A DNA stretch of 64,000 nucleotides from Flavobacterium sp. KACC 22761. GTDB lineage: Bacteria; Bacteroidota; Bacteroidia; Flavobacteriales; Flavobacteriaceae. The stretch is from positions 1,178,001 through 1,242,000 of the forward strand of contig NZ_CP139148.1 in assembly GCF_034058155.1 (NCBI RefSeq), given 5' to 3'. The notes beneath the pieces are model-generated. The model did not search any database. It was given only the letters and a program-made list of their open reading frames with translations, and had not been told where the DNA came from. The translations under genes and the position numbers were made by a program. Position 1 is the first letter of the stretch. Every line of letters begins with the position of its first letter. Below are positions 45,223 to 55,033 of this stretch, piece after piece.

Positions 45223-45579
45223 ATGAATGAAATTACTTCTGCTTTAAACAACTTTTTAATTAATACCAAATCTACCTCTGCATTAATTTTAAACGGAAAA
45301 GGAAAAATGATTACTTCACTGCATGTCGATTACGGCGACAGTGTAGCAGCAATGAGTGCCGCCATTTTGTCAATGAGTGAAAAGTTTTTGACCGATTTAG
45401 AAAAAGGTCCTTTAAAACAACTTCTTCTAAAAACTTCAGATGGAGTTGTAGTTGGAAACAAAATCAGCGGTACCAATTTCATAATTGCTTTTTCAAAAGA
45501 GGGAAGCAATCTAGCTTTATTAATGCGTTCAACTGAGGAATTATCAGCTGAGTTGAGCAAGAATTCACTACTGAAATAA
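45223..45579 (+). CDS. Roadblock/LC7-domain protein, first of pair
   Basis: The protein has 118 residues and covers one Roadblock/LC7 fold: TSALILNGKGKMITSLHVD, then a helix (AAMSAAILSMSEKFLTDLE) and the strands LKQLLLKTSDGVVVGNK and NFIIAFSKEGSNLALLM. Such proteins act as small-GTPase regulators (MglB type) or as scaffolds, usually as dimers. No GTPase gene is nearby. It lies 34 bases before a second, diverged copy. Confidence 0.75.
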   Translation: MNEITSALNNFLINTKSTSALILNGKGKMITSLHVDYGDSVAAMSAAILSMSEKFLTDLEKGPLKQLLLKTSDGVVVGNKISGTNFIIAFSKEGSNLALLMRSTEELSAELSKNSLLK

Positions 45580-45613
45580 CATAAATCTATTAACCCAACA
45601 AACCCACTAAATT

Positions 45614-45994
45614 ATGAGCAACGATTTCTTAAATGTGTTTTTAAATGAAATGAAAACCAACGTAAATGGCTTTATAGCAGTAGCTGTAACCGAAATTGAA
45701 TCAGGATTAAGCTTTGGAAACTTAACAATTGACCCTGCTTTTGACCCTGAATTGGCAGCAGCATACAACCTTGAAGTTGTAAAAGCCAAACTGAATGCTG
45801 TAAAAGCTCTAGGTTTAGACCAGAACATCGAAGATATTTTGATTACGCTTTCAAATCAAATTCACATTATCGACATTTCTCCAAACAAAAAATTCATGAT
45901 TTACCTTGCTGCAGATTCAAGTAAAGCAAATCTTGGAATGACAAGAGCGATTTTGAAAAAACATAAATTAGATGTAGAGAAAAATCTAGCATAA
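45614..45994 (+). CDS. Roadblock/LC7-like protein, second of pair
   Basis: The protein has 126 residues. The first half (FIAVAVTEIESGLSFGNLTI, then a long helix with AAAYNLEVVKAKLNAV) and the closing strands (QIHIIDISPNKKFMIYLAAD, then LGMTRAILKK) fit a diverged Roadblock/LC7 fold. Pairwise identity to the preceding protein is low by eye. Both are soluble and lack signal peptides. They probably form a heterodimer; the partner is unknown. A hairpin terminator follows. Confidence 0.7.
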   Translation: MSNDFLNVFLNEMKTNVNGFIAVAVTEIESGLSFGNLTIDPAFDPELAAAYNLEVVKAKLNAVKALGLDQNIEDILITLSNQIHIIDISPNKKFMIYLAADSSKANLGMTRAILKKHKLDVEKNLA

Positions 45995-46010
45995 CAAATT
46001 TACTCCTTAA

Positions 46011-46042
46011 AAAAAAACCGTCTTAGTTAAAGGCGGTTTTTT
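46011..46042 (+). terminator. Terminator of the Roadblock/LC7 pair
   Basis: A stem AAAACCGTCTT / AAGGCGGTTTT with one mismatch and a T-run closes the pair. Confidence 0.75.
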
Positions 46043-46197
46043 ATGAAATTATTCTAAAAAATCTTAGGCAATTCTACTTGCTTTATTCTTACAAAAAAAG
46101 CAAACATTAAAGCACCCGATTTCATTAAATTATAAATAATTTCTCTCATAAACTCCCATTATATGGTTAATTTTTACACCAGCAAACATTAAACAAA

Positions 46198-46224
46198 AAA
46201 GCCCCTAAAATTAGGAGCTTTTAC
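46198..46224 (-). terminator. Terminator of the ileS-dksA-like transcript
   Basis: A stem AAGCCCCTAA / TTAGGAGCTT with one mismatch lies 22 bases past the stop on the minus strand. The remaining bases of the 45995-46245 gap hold nothing recognisable. Confidence 0.6.
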
Positions 46225-46245
46225 GAAATTTAATATTTTAAAATA

Positions 46246-46626
46246 TTATCTCTGCAAGTTTTTAGCTTCGATACTCATTGTTGCGTGAGGAACGATTTTA
46301 AGTCTTTCTTTGCTAATTAATTTACCTGTTACTTTGCAGATACCGTATGTTTTATTTTCTACACGGAATAAAGCATTTTTTAAGTCACGAATGAATTTCT
46401 CTTGTCTGATAGCCAACTGTGAGTTCGCCTCTTTTGACATGGTCTCACTTCCTTCTTCAAAAGCTTTAAAAGTTGGAGAAGTATCGTCAGTTCCGTTATT
46501 CAAATCGTTCATATAGGCACTTTTGATCAAATCAAGATCTTCTTGCGCTTTTTTAATTTTTGCTTGGATTATTTCTTTGAACTCTGCTAAATCTGCGTCA
46601 GAGTATCTTGTAATTTCATCTATCAT
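46246..46626 (-). CDS. TraR/DksA-family protein without the zinc cysteines
   Basis: The protein has 126 residues with the DksA layout: a long coiled coil (ADLAEFKEIIQAKIKKAQEDLDL and back) and a globular end YGICKVTGKLISKERL, then PHATMSIEAK. The four zinc Cys of DksA are reduced to one: CKVT where CxxC is expected, and MSIE where the second CxxC is expected. Such proteins bind RNA polymerase through its secondary channel. It lies 6 bases after ileS and is co-transcribed with it. Confidence 0.87.
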   Translation of the reverse strand: MIDEITRYSDADLAEFKEIIQAKIKKAQEDLDLIKSAYMNDLNNGTDDTSPTFKAFEEGSETMSKEANSQLAIRQEKFIRDLKNALFRVENKTYGICKVTGKLISKERLKIVPHATMSIEAKNLQR

Positions 46627-46632
46627 TTTCTA

Positions 46633-49600
46633 CTATTTTGAAATTAATATAATGGTTCTAATGTCATCAAACTCAATTTCTGTGCCGTTTTCTAACGTGT
46701 CAGCAAAAACGAGTTCGTCTGTTAATGTTTCAGACTTAATATAGTCTTCATTTTTTGAAACTGCATTTTCTAAAATACCGTCTCGTTTTATTTTAACTTT
46801 AATCTTATCCGTAACCTCAAAACCTGAATCTTTACGGATGTTTTGTATTCTATTAACTAATTCTCTAGCGATACCTTCATTTTTTAATTCTTCGGTAAGA
46901 GTAATATCAAGCGCAACTGTTATTCCGTTTGAATTAGCAACCAACCATCCTTCGATATCTTGTGATGTAATTTCTACATCTTCTAATGATAAAGTTACAC
47001 TATTTCCTGCAATAACAATATCTAGCGTTCCTTGCTTGTCCAGCTGATTGATCTGCTCTGCAGAAAAACCTTGTATCTCCTTAGAAATCAAGCCCATATC
47101 CTTACCAAAACGTGGCCCAAGAGCTTTAAAATTAGGCTTAATTTGTTTCACTAAAATACCTGAAGCATCGTCTAAAAGTTCAATTTCTTTCACGTTTACT
47201 TCGGCTTTTACAAGGTCAGAAATTGCTTCAATTTCAGCACGCTGATTCTCGTCAAGTACCGGAATCATTACCTTTTGCAGAGGTTGACGAACTTTGATCA
47301 TCTCTTTTTTACGCAGTGATAAAACCAAAGATGAGATCGTTTGCGCCTTCTGCATTTTGCTTTCTAACGTTTTATTAACAAAGTTTTCGACAAATTTCGG
47401 GAATTCAGCCAAGTGAACACTAGCAAAATCCTCGGTTCCCGTAGATGATGTCAAATCTCTGTATAATTTATCCATAAAAAATGGAGCTACTGGAGCGCTT
47501 AATTTGCTTATAGTTAATAAACAAGTATAAAGCGTTTGGTAAGCTGCAATTTTATCTTTGGCATATTCTCCTTTCCAGAAACGACGACGACATAAACGAA
47601 CGTACCAGTTACTTAAGTTTTCCTGAACGAAGTCAGAAATGGCTCTTGTTGCTTTTGTCGGCTCGTAATCTTCGTAGCATTCGTCAACGAATTTGATTAA
47701 CGAATGTAATTCAGAAATAATCCACTGATCGATTTCTGGTCTTTCGTTTAACGGAATCTCTGCTTCAGCATATTTAAATCCGTCAATGTTAGCATATAAC
47801 GAAAAGAAAGAATAAGTGTTGTATAAAGTTCCGAAGAATTTACGTTTAACCTCAGCAATTCCTTCAAGGTCAAACTTCAAGTTATCCCACGGATTTGCAT
47901 TCATAATCATATACCAACGCGTAGCATCTGGGCCGTTTTCTGCAATGGTTTTAAATGGGTCTATAGTATTTCCTTTACTCTTAGACATTTTAATTCCATT
48001 TTTATCCAAAACAAGACCGTTTGAAACTACGTTTTTGTATGCAATTTTATCAAAAACCAAAGTTCCGATTGCATGCAGAGTATAAAACCAACCACGAGTT
48101 TGGTCTACTCCTTCAGCAATGAAATTTGCTGGAAAATCTTTATTTCCATCAATTTTGTCTTTGTTCTCAAAAGGATAATGCCATTGTGCATAAGGCATTG
48201 CTCCAGAGTCGAACCAAACGTCGATTAGATCACTTTCGCGCTTCATTGGTTTTCCAGAAGCTGAAACCAAAGTGATAGCATCAACAACATTTTTGTGCAA
48301 GTCAATTAAATCATAATTTGACTCAGACATATTTCCAATCTCAAACCCTTTAAACGGATTTTCTTTTTGGAAACCTGCTTCGATTGATTTTTCGATTGCA
48401 TTGTACAATTCTTCAACAGAACCGATAATAACTTCTTCTGTTTTATCTTCTGTTCTCCAAATTGGCAAAGGAATACCCCAATATCTAGAACGAGATAAGT
48501 TCCAATCATTAGCATTTTTAAGCCAATTTCCAAAACGTCCTTCACCAGTAGATTTAGGTTTCCAATTGATAGTTTCGTTCAGGTCGAACATTCTATCTTT
48601 TACATCGGTTACTTTGATGAACCATGAATCTAGAGGATAGTATAATAACGGCTCGTCTGTTCTCCAGCTATGCGGATAACTGTGCACGTATTTTTCAACT
48701 TTAAAAGCTTTGTTTTCTTCTTTCAAACGAATAGCGATTTCAACATCTACAGATTTCTCTGGCGCCTGTCCTGCATCGTAATATTCGTTTTTAACATATT
48801 TACCAGCCAAATCACCTACATGAGAAGTGAATTTTCCTTGCAAATCAACTAAAGGAACTGCTGTTCCGTTTTCGTCAAGAACCAACATTGGCGGTACTTC
48901 TGGTTTTGCTTCTTTTGCTACTTTAGCATCATCTGCACCAAAAGTTGGAGCCGTATGCACGATTCCTGTTCCGTCTTCTGTAGTAACGAAATCTCCGGAA
49001 ATTACTCTAAATGCATTTTCAGCATTTTGATATGGCAATACGTAAGGCAATAATTGCTCGTAACGAATTTCTACTAAATCTGCTCCTTTTGCCTCAGTTA
49101 AGATTTTGTATGGAAGTTTTTTGTCGCCATTTTTCACATTGTCAAAATCAGCATCGTCTTCACTTACGAAATATCCTTTTCCGAATTGTTTTCCAACTAA
49201 GTTTTTAGCCAAAATCACATTGATTGGCTCAAAAGTATATTGATTGAAAGTTTTAACTAAAACATAGTCAATTTTTGGACCAACTGTCAATGCTGTATTT
49301 GACGGAAGTGTCCAAGGAGTTGTCGTCCAAGCTAAAATATGAATATCTCCAAAACCTTGTAAAAAGCTCGGAAGCGTTTCTGGCAAAGTTTTGAATTGCG
49401 CTACGATTGTAGTATCGGTAACGTCACGGTAAGCACCAGGCTGATTTACTTCGTGAGAAGACAATCCTGTTCCTGCTTTTGGAGAATATGGCTGAATCGT
49501 GTATCCTTTGTACAACAAACCTTTATCGTAGATTTGTTTCAAAAGCCACCAAACCGATTCCATATATTTTGGTTTGTAAGTCACATATGGATCTTCCATA

Positions 49601-50034
49601 TCTACCCAATAACCCATTTTTTCGGTCAAGTCATTCCACACGTCCGTATAACGCATAACGGTTTTTTTACACGCTTCGTTATATTCTTCGATTGAAATTG
49701 TTTTACCAATATCTTCTTTTGTAATTCCTAATTCTTTTTCGGTTCCTAATTCAACAGGCAAACCGTGAGTATCCCATCCGGCTTTTCTTTTTACCTGAAA
49801 ACCTTTCTGAGTTTTATATCTGCAAAAAATATCTTTAATCGCACGTGCCATTACGTGGTGAATTCCAGGTAATCCGTTTGCTGAAGGCGGACCTTCAAAA
49901 AATACGAAAGGTTCAGCACCTTCGCGAGTAGTTACACTCTTTTCAAATATATTTTCTTTCTTCCAAAAATCAAGAACTTCAGACGCTACAGTTGGTAAGT
50001 CAAGTCCTTTGTATTCAGTAAATTTTGTACTCAT
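46633..50034 (-). CDS. ileS: Isoleucyl-tRNA synthetase
   Basis: The protein has 1133 residues. The class I HIGH motif appears as GIHH in PSANGLPGIHHVMAR (about 52-66), and KMSKS as GIKMSKSKGN (about 690). The CP1 editing domain includes WTTTPWTLPSNTALTVG. The C-terminal anticodon domain lacks the zinc-finger cysteines, as in the long eukaryote-like IleS form common in Bacteroidota. It charges tRNA-Ile and is essential. It sits just upstream of the DksA-like gene. Confidence 0.96.
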   Translation of the reverse strand: MSTKFTEYKGLDLPTVASEVLDFWKKENIFEKSVTTREGAEPFVFFEGPPSANGLPGIHHVMARAIKDIFCRYKTQKGFQVKRKAGWDTHGLPVELGTEKELGITKEDIGKTISIEEYNEACKKTVMRYTDVWNDLTEKMGYWVDMEDPYVTYKPKYMESVWWLLKQIYDKGLLYKGYTIQPYSPKAGTGLSSHEVNQPGAYRDVTDTTIVAQFKTLPETLPSFLQGFGDIHILAWTTTPWTLPSNTALTVGPKIDYVLVKTFNQYTFEPINVILAKNLVGKQFGKGYFVSEDDADFDNVKNGDKKLPYKILTEAKGADLVEIRYEQLLPYVLPYQNAENAFRVISGDFVTTEDGTGIVHTAPTFGADDAKVAKEAKPEVPPMLVLDENGTAVPLVDLQGKFTSHVGDLAGKYVKNEYYDAGQAPEKSVDVEIAIRLKEENKAFKVEKYVHSYPHSWRTDEPLLYYPLDSWFIKVTDVKDRMFDLNETINWKPKSTGEGRFGNWLKNANDWNLSRSRYWGIPLPIWRTEDKTEEVIIGSVEELYNAIEKSIEAGFQKENPFKGFEIGNMSESNYDLIDLHKNVVDAITLVSASGKPMKRESDLIDVWFDSGAMPYAQWHYPFENKDKIDGNKDFPANFIAEGVDQTRGWFYTLHAIGTLVFDKIAYKNVVSNGLVLDKNGIKMSKSKGNTIDPFKTIAENGPDATRWYMIMNANPWDNLKFDLEGIAEVKRKFFGTLYNTYSFFSLYANIDGFKYAEAEIPLNERPEIDQWIISELHSLIKFVDECYEDYEPTKATRAISDFVQENLSNWYVRLCRRRFWKGEYAKDKIAAYQTLYTCLLTISKLSAPVAPFFMDKLYRDLTSSTGTEDFASVHLAEFPKFVENFVNKTLESKMQKAQTISSLVLSLRKKEMIKVRQPLQKVMIPVLDENQRAEIEAISDLVKAEVNVKEIELLDDASGILVKQIKPNFKALGPRFGKDMGLISKEIQGFSAEQINQLDKQGTLDIVIAGNSVTLSLEDVEITSQDIEGWLVANSNGITVALDITLTEELKNEGIARELVNRIQNIRKDSGFEVTDKIKVKIKRDGILENAVSKNEDYIKSETLTDELVFADTLENGTEIEFDDIRTIILISK

Positions 50035-50164
50035 TTTATCCTTTTCTTAAACGAGGTGCGAAAGTAAGGAATTTTGAGGAAAATAGAGAAAAGATAACGG
50101 AAAAAAGACTACTTTGAGGTAATTTCAGGTAGATTCCGCAATAAATATTGCTGTTTTTATTGAT

Positions 50165-50878
50165 TTAAGAGAAAACTTCCTTTAAAATCTCCAAAGATTT
50201 AGGTTTTTTGAATCCTTCTAAATGCAAACTATAATAATCGATAAGTATTTTCAGAAGAATTTGTCGCTCTAAAACATGGAAGACTTTTTGATCGTTGTCA
50301 AATTTTAATTCGACTAGTTTTTTAAGCAGATTGGTTTCTTGTTCTGATAAAACACTTGCTCCTTGAAAAAGTGTAAAAACGCCTTCATTCATTTCAAAAT
50401 GAGGCAAATTTATTTCTGAAATGTCTGGATAAAAACCGAGATATTTTGTAATTTCTAAAAGCAAAATCAAATGAAAATTAGAAATTTCTTCATGATGATC
50501 CAGCCAAGTTAGAGCGGTTTCTAAAAAAAGGAAAAGCTGTTCATTTTTTTCTTCTTCTTGAATGGAATAATGTAGCATTTCAGACAAAAACATTACCATG
50601 GTACTTTTCACAATATCAGTATGAATGCTCTGAAATGGAACGGCACTTTTTATTTCTTTGAAATTTTCCAACGTTCCTTTATTTTTATGAACGGCCTCGA
50701 TTTCTAAAATCGAAAAAGGCTGAAAATAAGCAATTTTCTGACTCGCTTTCCGACTCGAAAAAGCATCGCGCACAAAATACGATTTCAGTCCGCTTGAAAG
50801 CGTAAAACATTTTACGATCAAGCTTTTTTCCTGAAATTTTAATGATGAGATTACTATGGCTTTTGTTTTGACTAGCAA
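50165..50878 (-). CDS. recO: DNA repair protein RecO
   Basis: The protein has 237 residues from a TTG start (MLVKTKAIVISSLKFQEKS), matching the usual RecO N-terminus; the longer frame to 50902 adds only a Lys-rich run. It has the N-terminal OB fold and a helical C-terminal domain; the zinc cysteines found in some RecO are absent. It helps RecA load at gaps. It lies directly downstream of porZ. Confidence 0.9.
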   Translation of the reverse strand: MLVKTKAIVISSLKFQEKSLIVKCFTLSSGLKSYFVRDAFSSRKASQKIAYFQPFSILEIEAVHKNKGTLENFKEIKSAVPFQSIHTDIVKSTMVMFLSEMLHYSIQEEEKNEQLFLFLETALTWLDHHEEISNFHLILLLEITKYLGFYPDISEINLPHFEMNEGVFTLFQGASVLSEQETNLLKKLVELKFDNDQKVFHVLERQILLKILIDYYSLHLEGFKKPKSLEILKEVFS

Positions 50879-50892
50879 AGTTTTTGTTTTTT

Positions 50893-50950
50893 TTTGTTTC
50901 AAGTTTCAGGTTTCAAGTTTGAAACTGAAAACTGAGACTGCGACTGAATA
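50893..50950. repeat. Low-complexity spacer between porZ and recO
   Basis: The spacer is built from repeated GTTTCAAG and GTTTCAGG words and their complement GAAACTGAAAACTGAG. No open frame; similar in style to the spacer at 9085-9182. Confidence 0.5.
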
Positions 50951-53233
50951 CTATCGAATAATCATCACTTTTTTGACTTTTGTCTCGCCTCCATCTTGTG
51001 CCGAAATAAAAATCATATAAACGCCTGAAGAAACTTTGTATTTTCCAAAAGCAGTTGTATCCCACTCTATTGTTCCGCCTTCTGAAGTGGCTTCGTAAAC
51101 TAAATTCCCTTCAATATCTGTAATTTTAATATTGGCTTTATCCAATAATCCAGCAACTTTTACCGTTCCCGAATACGTTGGGCGAACTGGATTTGGGTAC
51201 ACATAAACATTACTCAAATCTTCGTTGGCTTCAGTGGCAATTCCACCAAAAGAAATCATTCCTTTATTGGTTGCTATAAAAACTTCACCCGTTGTGCTAT
51301 TAATTTTAATATCATTTATGGCATTACTTGGCAAAGGCGAATTGCTGTTTGTAAAATGATATTTGGTTTCCTGACCGTTTGGCGAAACCATAAAAACTCC
51401 CGAATCACTTGTTCCAATCCATTTATTGTTTGCGCCATCGACAGCAATAGAAGTTATAAATTGCTCGTAAAGAAGCTCCTGAGCTAAATTATCTTCCATA
51501 ATAATGATTGGATTTGCTTTTAGCTGACTTTCATTCTGAAAATTACTCACATTCGACAAAACTCGCAATCCTTTTGTTGTCCCAATCCAAAGCTGATTTT
51601 TATTGTCAATAGCCAATGCCCTAACATCAGCAATTGGGAGATTTCCCGCATCGGCACCAAAAGTCATTTTTTTAAACGTATTATTGGTTTCATTAAAACC
51701 AACCACACCGTCGCGATTTGTTGCAATCCATTTTACATTGTTTCGATCTACTAAAATTGCTCCATAACTACTGGCTTGAGCATCATCTAAAATTGAAGTC
51801 ATGGCATAACTTCCCCATTGCCCATTGGTTTTTAAAACTTTCAAGCCATTTTTTATTCGGCTATTGGTCACCCACAAATTTCCAGTTTTATCAAAAGCTG
51901 TTGCATTGATACGAACATCAATATAATTTGGGCCTTCGGTCGTAATCGATTCTAAACCACTGTTTTTTTCGTTATATAAAAAATTCGGAACATTATTTTC
52001 AATTCGCAATAATCCCGAGAAAAAAGAACTCGCATAAACTTGCTTTTCATTCTTTGGATTCACAATAATTCTGGTCATTGATTTTGCATTATAAACATCT
52101 GAATACGGAATATTCAACCAACCAGAAGTATTGTATTTGCTAACTCCATAACTATCCAAATCATACGGATTATAATAGGTGTCATAATCTCCATAAACCG
52201 CCCAAAGCACACTTGGCGTAACATCCATAGAAAAAATATTATTTCGAGCCGGACCAGAAGGCGTATCATTAACAAAAGCAGTACTATTTGAAAGCGATGA
52301 AGAAAACAAACCTTTTTCTTTTGTTCCGATATAAATTGAATTTCCGACAGCAGTTGCAGCAGTAAAATTTATAGTATTATCTAAAACCTGTGTATTTGCA
52401 ATTTGCCGAATTAGAACCATTTGATTGTTGTAAACATAAACTGTATTTGCAGTCGTAATAAACAAATTATGATTTTTTGCTCTTATATCAACTGCAGTTT
52501 GTGGCAATTGAGAAAAACCCACAAATACGCTTGAATTGAATCGATGTACATAGCCCGAATTATTAACTGCAATCAGCTCTGTATCTATAGTTTCTACACC
52601 ATACCAGTTTCCTTGATTTACAACAGTCCACTGCTTATAGTCATTAAGATTTGCATTTGTGATATCTGCTTTTCTTATGCCACTGGAAGTTGCCACATAA
52701 ATAAATCCGTTAAAAAAGGCCGTTTGTTTGACACTAATTTCGGCACCATTATCGCCAATAAAATAAGTATCGCCAAATTGTGAAGTCGTCAAATTAAATT
52801 GAACAATCCCGAAATCGCAAGAAACATAAACCAGACCATTATGCTCCATAAAATGATTGATCTTTTTAAGATTCGGCGCTAATTGCTTGTTTATAATATC
52901 GACTACTTTCAGCATACTGCCATCAGCTTCATTTACAACGATCATCAAGCCGTTTTCATAGCCAATAATTGTTTTTTTGAATGCCTCACTATAATAAACC
53001 GATGAGATTGTCTGTCCAGAAAGTCCGTCAATTGTAGTAGTTGTTTTGACCGTATTTGATGAAGCATTTTTAGAAAACAAAGCATTCTCTGAAGCCGCAT
53101 AAACAGTTGTTGAAGATTCTGAAATATCTTTTATTTCGTTAAACGAAAAATAACCCTGCCATGACAATTTATTTTGCGAAAAGCTAAATTGAAACAGAAA
53201 TAAAAACAAAATATACAGAAACTTTTCCTTCAT
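50951..53233 (-). CDS. porZ: Type IX secretion system protein PorZ
   Basis: The protein has 760 residues: a signal peptide, then two beta-propellers of the two-component-regulator type (LSWQGYFSFNEIKDIS at the start, repeated NKWIATNRDGV, KNQLWIGTTKGL and NKWIGTSDSGVFM blades), and a C-terminal T9SS-like domain (YVYPNPVRPTYSGTVKV, then SSGVYMIFISAQDG, ending VKKVMIIR). This is the arrangement of PorZ, which sits on the cell surface with PorU, PorV and PorQ to attach cargo to anionic LPS. The porZ-recO neighbourhood recurs in Bacteroidota. Confidence 0.88.
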   Translation of the reverse strand: MKEKFLYILFLFLFQFSFSQNKLSWQGYFSFNEIKDISESSTTVYAASENALFSKNASSNTVKTTTTIDGLSGQTISSVYYSEAFKKTIIGYENGLMIVVNEADGSMLKVVDIINKQLAPNLKKINHFMEHNGLVYVSCDFGIVQFNLTTSQFGDTYFIGDNGAEISVKQTAFFNGFIYVATSSGIRKADITNANLNDYKQWTVVNQGNWYGVETIDTELIAVNNSGYVHRFNSSVFVGFSQLPQTAVDIRAKNHNLFITTANTVYVYNNQMVLIRQIANTQVLDNTINFTAATAVGNSIYIGTKEKGLFSSSLSNSTAFVNDTPSGPARNNIFSMDVTPSVLWAVYGDYDTYYNPYDLDSYGVSKYNTSGWLNIPYSDVYNAKSMTRIIVNPKNEKQVYASSFFSGLLRIENNVPNFLYNEKNSGLESITTEGPNYIDVRINATAFDKTGNLWVTNSRIKNGLKVLKTNGQWGSYAMTSILDDAQASSYGAILVDRNNVKWIATNRDGVVGFNETNNTFKKMTFGADAGNLPIADVRALAIDNKNQLWIGTTKGLRVLSNVSNFQNESQLKANPIIIMEDNLAQELLYEQFITSIAVDGANNKWIGTSDSGVFMVSPNGQETKYHFTNSNSPLPSNAINDIKINSTTGEVFIATNKGMISFGGIATEANEDLSNVYVYPNPVRPTYSGTVKVAGLLDKANIKITDIEGNLVYEATSEGGTIEWDTTAFGKYKVSSGVYMIFISAQDGGETKVKKVMIIR

Positions 53234-53253
53234 TATTTTATGTATTCAGATAA

Positions 53254-53261
53254 CAAATATA
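53254..53261 (-). promoter_or_regulatory. Candidate -7 element for porZ-recO
   Basis: The minus strand reads TATATTTG, an exact match 21 bases before the porZ start. Confidence 0.45.
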
Positions 53262-53303
53262 CTACAAACGGAAGTATTTGTTTTTTGTTCTTTTTATAAA
53301 TAA

Positions 53304-53342
53304 AAAAATGCCTTCAATTGTCAGTGACAAATGAAGACATTT
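53304..53342 (-). terminator. Terminator of gdhA
   Basis: A stem of about 16 pairs with two mismatches (AATGCCTTCAATTGTC with GACAAATGAAGACATT, loop 3) lies 22 bases past the gdhA stop on the minus strand. Confidence 0.7.
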
Positions 53343-53363
53343 CAAAAAAACTATAACTAAAAA

Positions 53364-54707
53364 TTACACTACACCTTGAGCCAGCATAGCATCGGCAACT
53401 TTCACAAATCCGGCAATGTTAGCTCCTTTTACGTAGTTTACATAACCATCTTCTTCAGCGCCATATTTTTTACATTGGTTGTGAATTCCAACCATAATGT
53501 CTTTTAATCTCAAATCAACCTCTTCACTCGTCCAGTTTAAACGGATAGAGTTTTGAGTCATTTCTAATCCAGAAGCCGCAACACCACCAGCATTAGCCGC
53601 TTTTCCAGGAGCAAAAAGCACTTTATTATCTAAGAAAAGTTTAATAGCATCTAACGTTGAAGGCATATTTGCTGCTTCTGTTACGCATAAAACACCATTG
53701 TCAATTAATTTCTTCGCATCTTCTCCATTTAATTCATTTTGAGTAGCACATGGAATTGCAATATCAACTTTTACTTCCCAAGGACTTTTTCCTTTATGGA
53801 AAATAGCATTAGGATATTTCTCTAAATATCTTTCTGCTCTATTATCACCAGTTGCTCTCATTTCGACCATATGATCGATTTTTTCTCCAGAAATTCCCTC
53901 TTCATCATAAATGTATCCATCAGGCCCAGAAATAGTAACTACTTTACCTCCTAGTTCATTTACTTTTAAGGCAACTCCCCAAGCCACGTTTCCAAATCCA
54001 GAAATTGCAACTCTTTTTCCTTTGATTTCATGCCCAATAGTACGAAGCATTTGATCTGTAAAATATACCACGCCATAACCTGTAGCTTCTGGTCTGATTA
54101 ATGAACCTCCGTAAGCCAAACCTTTTCCAGTTAAAACTCCCGTAAATTCATTTCTGATTCTTTTATATTGTCCAAACAAATAACCAATTTCTCTTGCACC
54201 TACTCCGATATCTCCAGCTGGAACGTCAAGATCTGGGCCAATATGACGACATAATTCTGTCATAAATGATTGGCAGAAACGCATAATTTCAGCATCTGAT
54301 TTTCCTTCCGGATCAAAATCAGAACCTCCTTTTCCTCCACCCATTGGAAGTGTTGTCAAACTGTTTTTGAAAACTTGTTCAAAAGCCAAGAATTTTAAAA
54401 CAGATAAGTTTACGGTATGATGAAATCTAATTCCTCCTTTGTATGGTCCAATTGCAGAGTTCATCTGGATTCTAAATCCTCTGTTTACAATGATTTCTCC
54501 TTTGTCGTCTACCCACGGAACTCTAAATATTATTGATCTTTCTGGTTCAGCGATTCTTAAAAGGATATTCTTTCCATCGTATTTCTTACGCTCAGAAATA
54601 AACGGAATTACAGTTTCTGCAAATTCTCTAACAGCTTGAAGAAATTCTGGCTCGTTTGGATTTTTTGACTCCACTAGAGCCATAAATTCATTTATTTTTT
54701 GTTCCAT
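53364..54707 (-). CDS. gdhA: NADP-specific glutamate dehydrogenase
   Basis: The protein has 447 residues, the typical hexameric NADP-GDH length. The substrate-site segment is LPMGGGKGGSDFDPEGK (Lys about 126-130) and the dinucleotide fold GFGNVAWG. It makes glutamate from 2-oxoglutarate and ammonia. A -7 word lies about 90 bases upstream. The gene stands alone. Confidence 0.96.
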   Translation of the reverse strand: MEQKINEFMALVESKNPNEPEFLQAVREFAETVIPFISERKKYDGKNILLRIAEPERSIIFRVPWVDDKGEIIVNRGFRIQMNSAIGPYKGGIRFHHTVNLSVLKFLAFEQVFKNSLTTLPMGGGKGGSDFDPEGKSDAEIMRFCQSFMTELCRHIGPDLDVPAGDIGVGAREIGYLFGQYKRIRNEFTGVLTGKGLAYGGSLIRPEATGYGVVYFTDQMLRTIGHEIKGKRVAISGFGNVAWGVALKVNELGGKVVTISGPDGYIYDEEGISGEKIDHMVEMRATGDNRAERYLEKYPNAIFHKGKSPWEVKVDIAIPCATQNELNGEDAKKLIDNGVLCVTEAANMPSTLDAIKLFLDNKVLFAPGKAANAGGVAASGLEMTQNSIRLNWTSEEVDLRLKDIMVGIHNQCKKYGAEEDGYVNYVKGANIAGFVKVADAMLAQGVV

Positions 54708-54798
54708 TTTTAAATAAATTATTCAAATAATAGTTTTTAGCTTAACATCAAATTAACGCACGAAAAATGTTCCAAGAAAACGTTTTCGTATCAACAAG

Positions 54799-54806
54799 CA
54801 AAGATA
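54799..54806 (-). promoter_or_regulatory. Candidate -7 element for gdhA
   Basis: The minus strand reads TATCTTTG, an exact match. It leaves an untranslated leader of about 85 bases, long enough for post-transcriptional control. Confidence 0.4.
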
Positions 54807-54980
54807 AGGCAAAACAATCATCAATTGTTATTTTTTTTCGTTTTTAGAAAAGAATTGTGTTATTTCTAAACAAAAATAAAAATACAATTTTAAGCCTCCG
54901 ATTTTACATCAAATCACAACACTTAAAGTCAGAAAATTAAGTGTTTTGTTACTAATTTTTTAATAGCCTTATTTAATATT

Positions 54981-55009
54981 TTGTTTAGACAAGGTTTTTT
55001 ATATATTTG
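54981..55009 (+). promoter_or_regulatory. Promoter of the 263-residue outer membrane protein gene
   Basis: TTG (54981-54983), an 18-base spacer and TATATTTG (55002-55009) match the Bacteroidota consensus in full. Transcription would begin near 55015, so the start must be the ATG at 55034. Confidence 0.65.
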
Positions 55010-55033
55010 CCTAGATTTCTAAGCCCAAATTTT

